From an uncultured Chloroflexota bacterium (GTDB lineage: Bacteria > Chloroflexota > Dehalococcoidia > SM23-28-2 > RBG-16-64-32): DNA of 14,213 bases. The notes under the pieces are model-generated. The model was given only the letters and a program-made list of their open reading frames with translations, ran no database searches and was not told the DNA's origin. The translations under genes were made by a program, and so were the position numbers. The stretch covers positions 1 to 14,213 of the forward strand of contig CAJXNA010000023.1 of NCBI GenBank assembly GCA_913056415.1, given 5' to 3'. Shown here one piece after another: positions 12,572 to 14,213 of the stretch (position 1 is its first letter; the number at the start of each line of letters is the position of its first letter).

Positions 12572-12616
12572 ATGAATAGTATTGCGTTTCTGGTTTCTCA
12601 ATAACCGCAAACACAT

Positions 12617-12832
12617 ACTACCATCTAACCTCTAGGTTGAGAAGACGTAAATGGAAAGATTTCAGCACGATTTTTCACTCACTGACATTGGCTGCGTCTA
12701 TACCTGCGGCCCGCGTCTTCCTGCCGGTGCCGTCAAACACCGGCGGACAGCCGCACCAGCGCTACCATCGCGGCAGCGCCTATCAGCGATCAGCTACCGA
12801 GCAGAGCTGTTCGGCACGGGGCCTCGCGCCCC
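12617..12832. other. Intergenic region between lgt and the winged-helix gene
   Basis: I see no gene here. Two hairpins stand out: GGGGC/GCCCC at 12818-12832, directly after the lgt stop, and GCCGGTG/CACCGGC with an 8-nt loop at 12723-12744. Neither has a U-run on the minus strand, so a classical terminator is not clear. AACCTAGAGGTT (imperfect inverted repeat) near 12627-12640 could be an operator for the adjacent regulator. Confidence 0.35.
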
Positions 12833-13720
12833 CTATAACCCCTCGGCAGGTTCTCCCTCCGCCCCCTCTTCCCCTATCAGGGGCTCCTCGTCGGCCAGGC
12901 TCAGCTCCTCCTCCTGTGGCGGAGTGCGCAAAAGATAGATGATAGCGGGCAGCGCTACCGCCATGCTGGCGATGCTGATCAGTTGGGCCGTGCGCAGCCC
13001 CAGCAAGACTATGTCGTCCAGGCGAAGGAAGCTTACACCCAGGCGCAGCGCGCCGTAGAGAACCACCCAGGAGAAGAACGCCACCCCGCTCCGCGTCACC
13101 CTGGCGTAGATAAACAACAGGAGAAGAAAGATCGCCATGTCGCCCAGCAGCTCGTACGCCACCGCTGGGTGCTGGACAAGGTTTGGGTCGCCGAAGGCCA
13201 GCAAGCTGGGACTGTCCGGATTAGTGTAGCGCACGCCCCAGGGAAGGCTCGTGGTCTCGGCGAAGTGCTCACCGTTTATGATGTCGCCGATCCGGCCCGT
13301 AGCCATGCCGAGAATCGCCCCGATCGCGGCGATGTCCGCCGCCTTCGGGATGTTCGGCAGCCTTGTGATGTAGGCATACCCCCAGGCCCCGATCGTGCCG
13401 CCGATGAGCGCGCCGTAGATGGAGATGCCGCCGGTGTTGATGGCGAAGATATCGCCCAGGTCGTCCTCGAACAGCGACCAGTTCTCGATGATGTACAGGC
13501 CACGGGCGCCGATGATACCGCCGATAACCAACGCCAGAGCGACGTTGTAGATCGCCTCCTCCTGAAAGCCGACGCGCCTGCCCAGGAAAGCTGCCGCCGC
13601 AACACCTGCCACCACGGCGAGCGCCGTGAACAGCCCGTGCCAGGTAACCTCCAACCCGACCACCTCAAACAGCGTCGGGTCGAGACCTATCTTGATCGTC
13701 AGCAGGATCGCACTAGTCAT
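12833..13720 (-). CDS. lgt: Prolipoprotein diacylglyceryl transferase
   Basis: A 295-residue integral membrane enzyme that transfers diacylglyceryl from phosphatidylglycerol to the lipobox cysteine of prolipoproteins. It has about seven hydrophobic segments. Family motifs are GGISIYGALIGG at residues 97-108, the Lgt signature region GRIGDIINGE at 142-151, LPWGVRY at 159-165 and HPAVAYE at 184-190. The position equal to the invariant N146 of E. coli Lgt is Asp here, while R143 and E151 are kept. The C-terminus (residues 268-295) is an acidic, Glu-rich tail. The ATG at 13720 overlaps the stop of the upstream ResB-like gene by 8 nt (ATGACTAG) and has AAGGA about 10 nt upstream. A longer reading from 13756 lies inside the neighbour and is less likely. 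Confidence 0.93.
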   Translation of the reverse strand: MTSAILLTIKIGLDPTLFEVVGLEVTWHGLFTALAVVAGVAAAAFLGRRVGFQEEAIYNVALALVIGGIIGARGLYIIENWSLFEDDLGDIFAINTGGISIYGALIGGTIGAWGYAYITRLPNIPKAADIAAIGAILGMATGRIGDIINGEHFAETTSLPWGVRYTNPDSPSLLAFGDPNLVQHPAVAYELLGDMAIFLLLLFIYARVTRSGVAFFSWVVLYGALRLGVSFLRLDDIVLLGLRTAQLISIASMAVALPAIIYLLRTPPQEEELSLADEEPLIGEEGAEGEPAEGL

Positions 13721-14213
13721 CTTTAGCCTGTCCTTCAGCCTCGTCCAATGTGGCACCCTCCCGCCGCGCCAGATCCTCCATCTCCCTGTCCAGCCTTATC
13801 AGATGACCGGCTTGGCCAGCGAGGTGGGTCCGGGTCGGAGTTATCTTAGCCCATAACCGTCGACGCGGCACCCAGAACGTTACCAGCAGCCCCCCTATGA
13901 GCAGCGCGCTGCCCCCCCAGATCAGATAATCGCTCCGGTCCTTCTTCACCTGGATGCCCGCGAACTCACGCTGACCCAGGAACGAATACTCGTATCCCCC
14001 CGTCTCAACGCTCTCACCCGGCCTCAGGCTTACCGCCCGCGGTTGGAGACCGACGATCGTCAGCTCCGGCGGCCCGCTGCCGATGGCGGGCTCCACAGCG
14101 GTACCCTCGGACGCCGTCCCCGTGCCGTAGACAACGTTGCTCATCTCCAGCAGCACGTCCCCGCTATCCTCTCCCGCTGTGGAGTTCGGCGGCAGGGGAA
14201 AGTCTGATACGAA
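13713..14213 (-). CDS. ResB-like cytochrome c biogenesis protein, C-terminal part, cut by window edge
   Basis: The reading frame is open to the window edge, so the 166 residues seen are the C-terminal end of a longer protein. GGYEYSFLGQREFAGIQVKKD at residues 72-92 followed by a membrane span (YLIWGGSALLIGGLLVTFWV, 96-115) and the basic RRRLWAKI (117-124) is the pattern of the last extracytoplasmic segment and final transmembrane helix of ResB/Ccs1. That family, with ResC/CcsA, delivers heme for c-type cytochrome maturation. The ~40 residues after the span are charged and cytoplasmic. It overlaps lgt by 8 nt, so the two are translationally coupled. ResC is not visible and may lie beyond the right edge. 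An in-frame GTG at 14156 is an internal codon, not the start. Confidence 0.77.
   Translation of the reverse strand, partial: FVSDFPLPPNSTAGEDSGDVLLEMSNVVYGTGTASEGTAVEPAIGSGPPELTIVGLQPRAVSLRPGESVETGGYEYSFLGQREFAGIQVKKDRSDYLIWGGSALLIGGLLVTFWVPRRRLWAKITPTRTHLAGQAGHLIRLDREMEDLARREGATLDEAEGQAKDD

Overview
All genes that I can support in this 14.2 kb window lie on the minus strand, so transcription runs from high to low coordinates. The DNA is GC-rich. Several things suggest a free-living, prototrophic bacterium of the Chloroflexota or a related deep lineage. These are a mycobacterial-type CysO/MoeB sulfur-carrier system, a threonine-synthase-like/NIL/CysO cluster, a small protein with an ECL...RYPE...IRPLL pattern that I associate with Chloroflexota, and a mix of ATG, GTG and TTG starts. 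The taxonomic call is inference; no rRNA or marker gene is present.

Layout in transcription order. (1) 14213-12833: the C-terminal end of a ResB-like cytochrome c biogenesis protein (cut by the window edge), overlapping lgt, prolipoprotein diacylglyceryl transferase. (2) 12571-12251: a small winged-helix regulator. (3) 12226-9029: a strong promoter, a clear SAM-I (S-box) riboswitch with its own intrinsic terminator, a roughly 200-nt second leader segment, a threonine-synthase-like PLP enzyme, a stand-alone NIL-domain protein, a terminator-like hairpin, a GIY-YIG nuclease, and a CysO-type sulfur carrier ending in GG. (4) 8831-8526: a small orphan protein followed by a perfect 30-bp palindrome. 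(5) 8460-3367: a near-consensus promoter driving an assimilatory sulfate-reduction operon of sulfite reductase, APS reductase (cysH), ATP sulfurylase (sat) and a Na+/Pi-cotransporter-family membrane protein. (6) 3282-1: a second promoter and operon with an Rrf2 regulator, cysteine synthase (cysK), a CysO-MoeB fusion protein, a second sulfur carrier and a rhodanese (cut by the window edge).

Together regions 5 and 6 take sulfate to APS, sulfite, sulfide and cysteine, and add a protein-thiocarboxylate route: a rhodanese as sulfur donor, an E1-like adenylyltransferase and ubiquitin-like carriers. The most interesting part is region 3. A SAM riboswitch normally controls methionine supply, yet here it controls a threonine-synthase-like enzyme with an unusual active-site lysine loop, together with a NIL protein and, further down, a CysO-like carrier. 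I propose as a hypothesis that these make homocysteine from O-phosphohomoserine with sulfur from a protein thiocarboxylate or sulfide. That would be the methionine counterpart of the CysM/CysO cysteine route known from Mycobacterium.

I saw no CRISPR array, insertion sequence, tRNA or rRNA.
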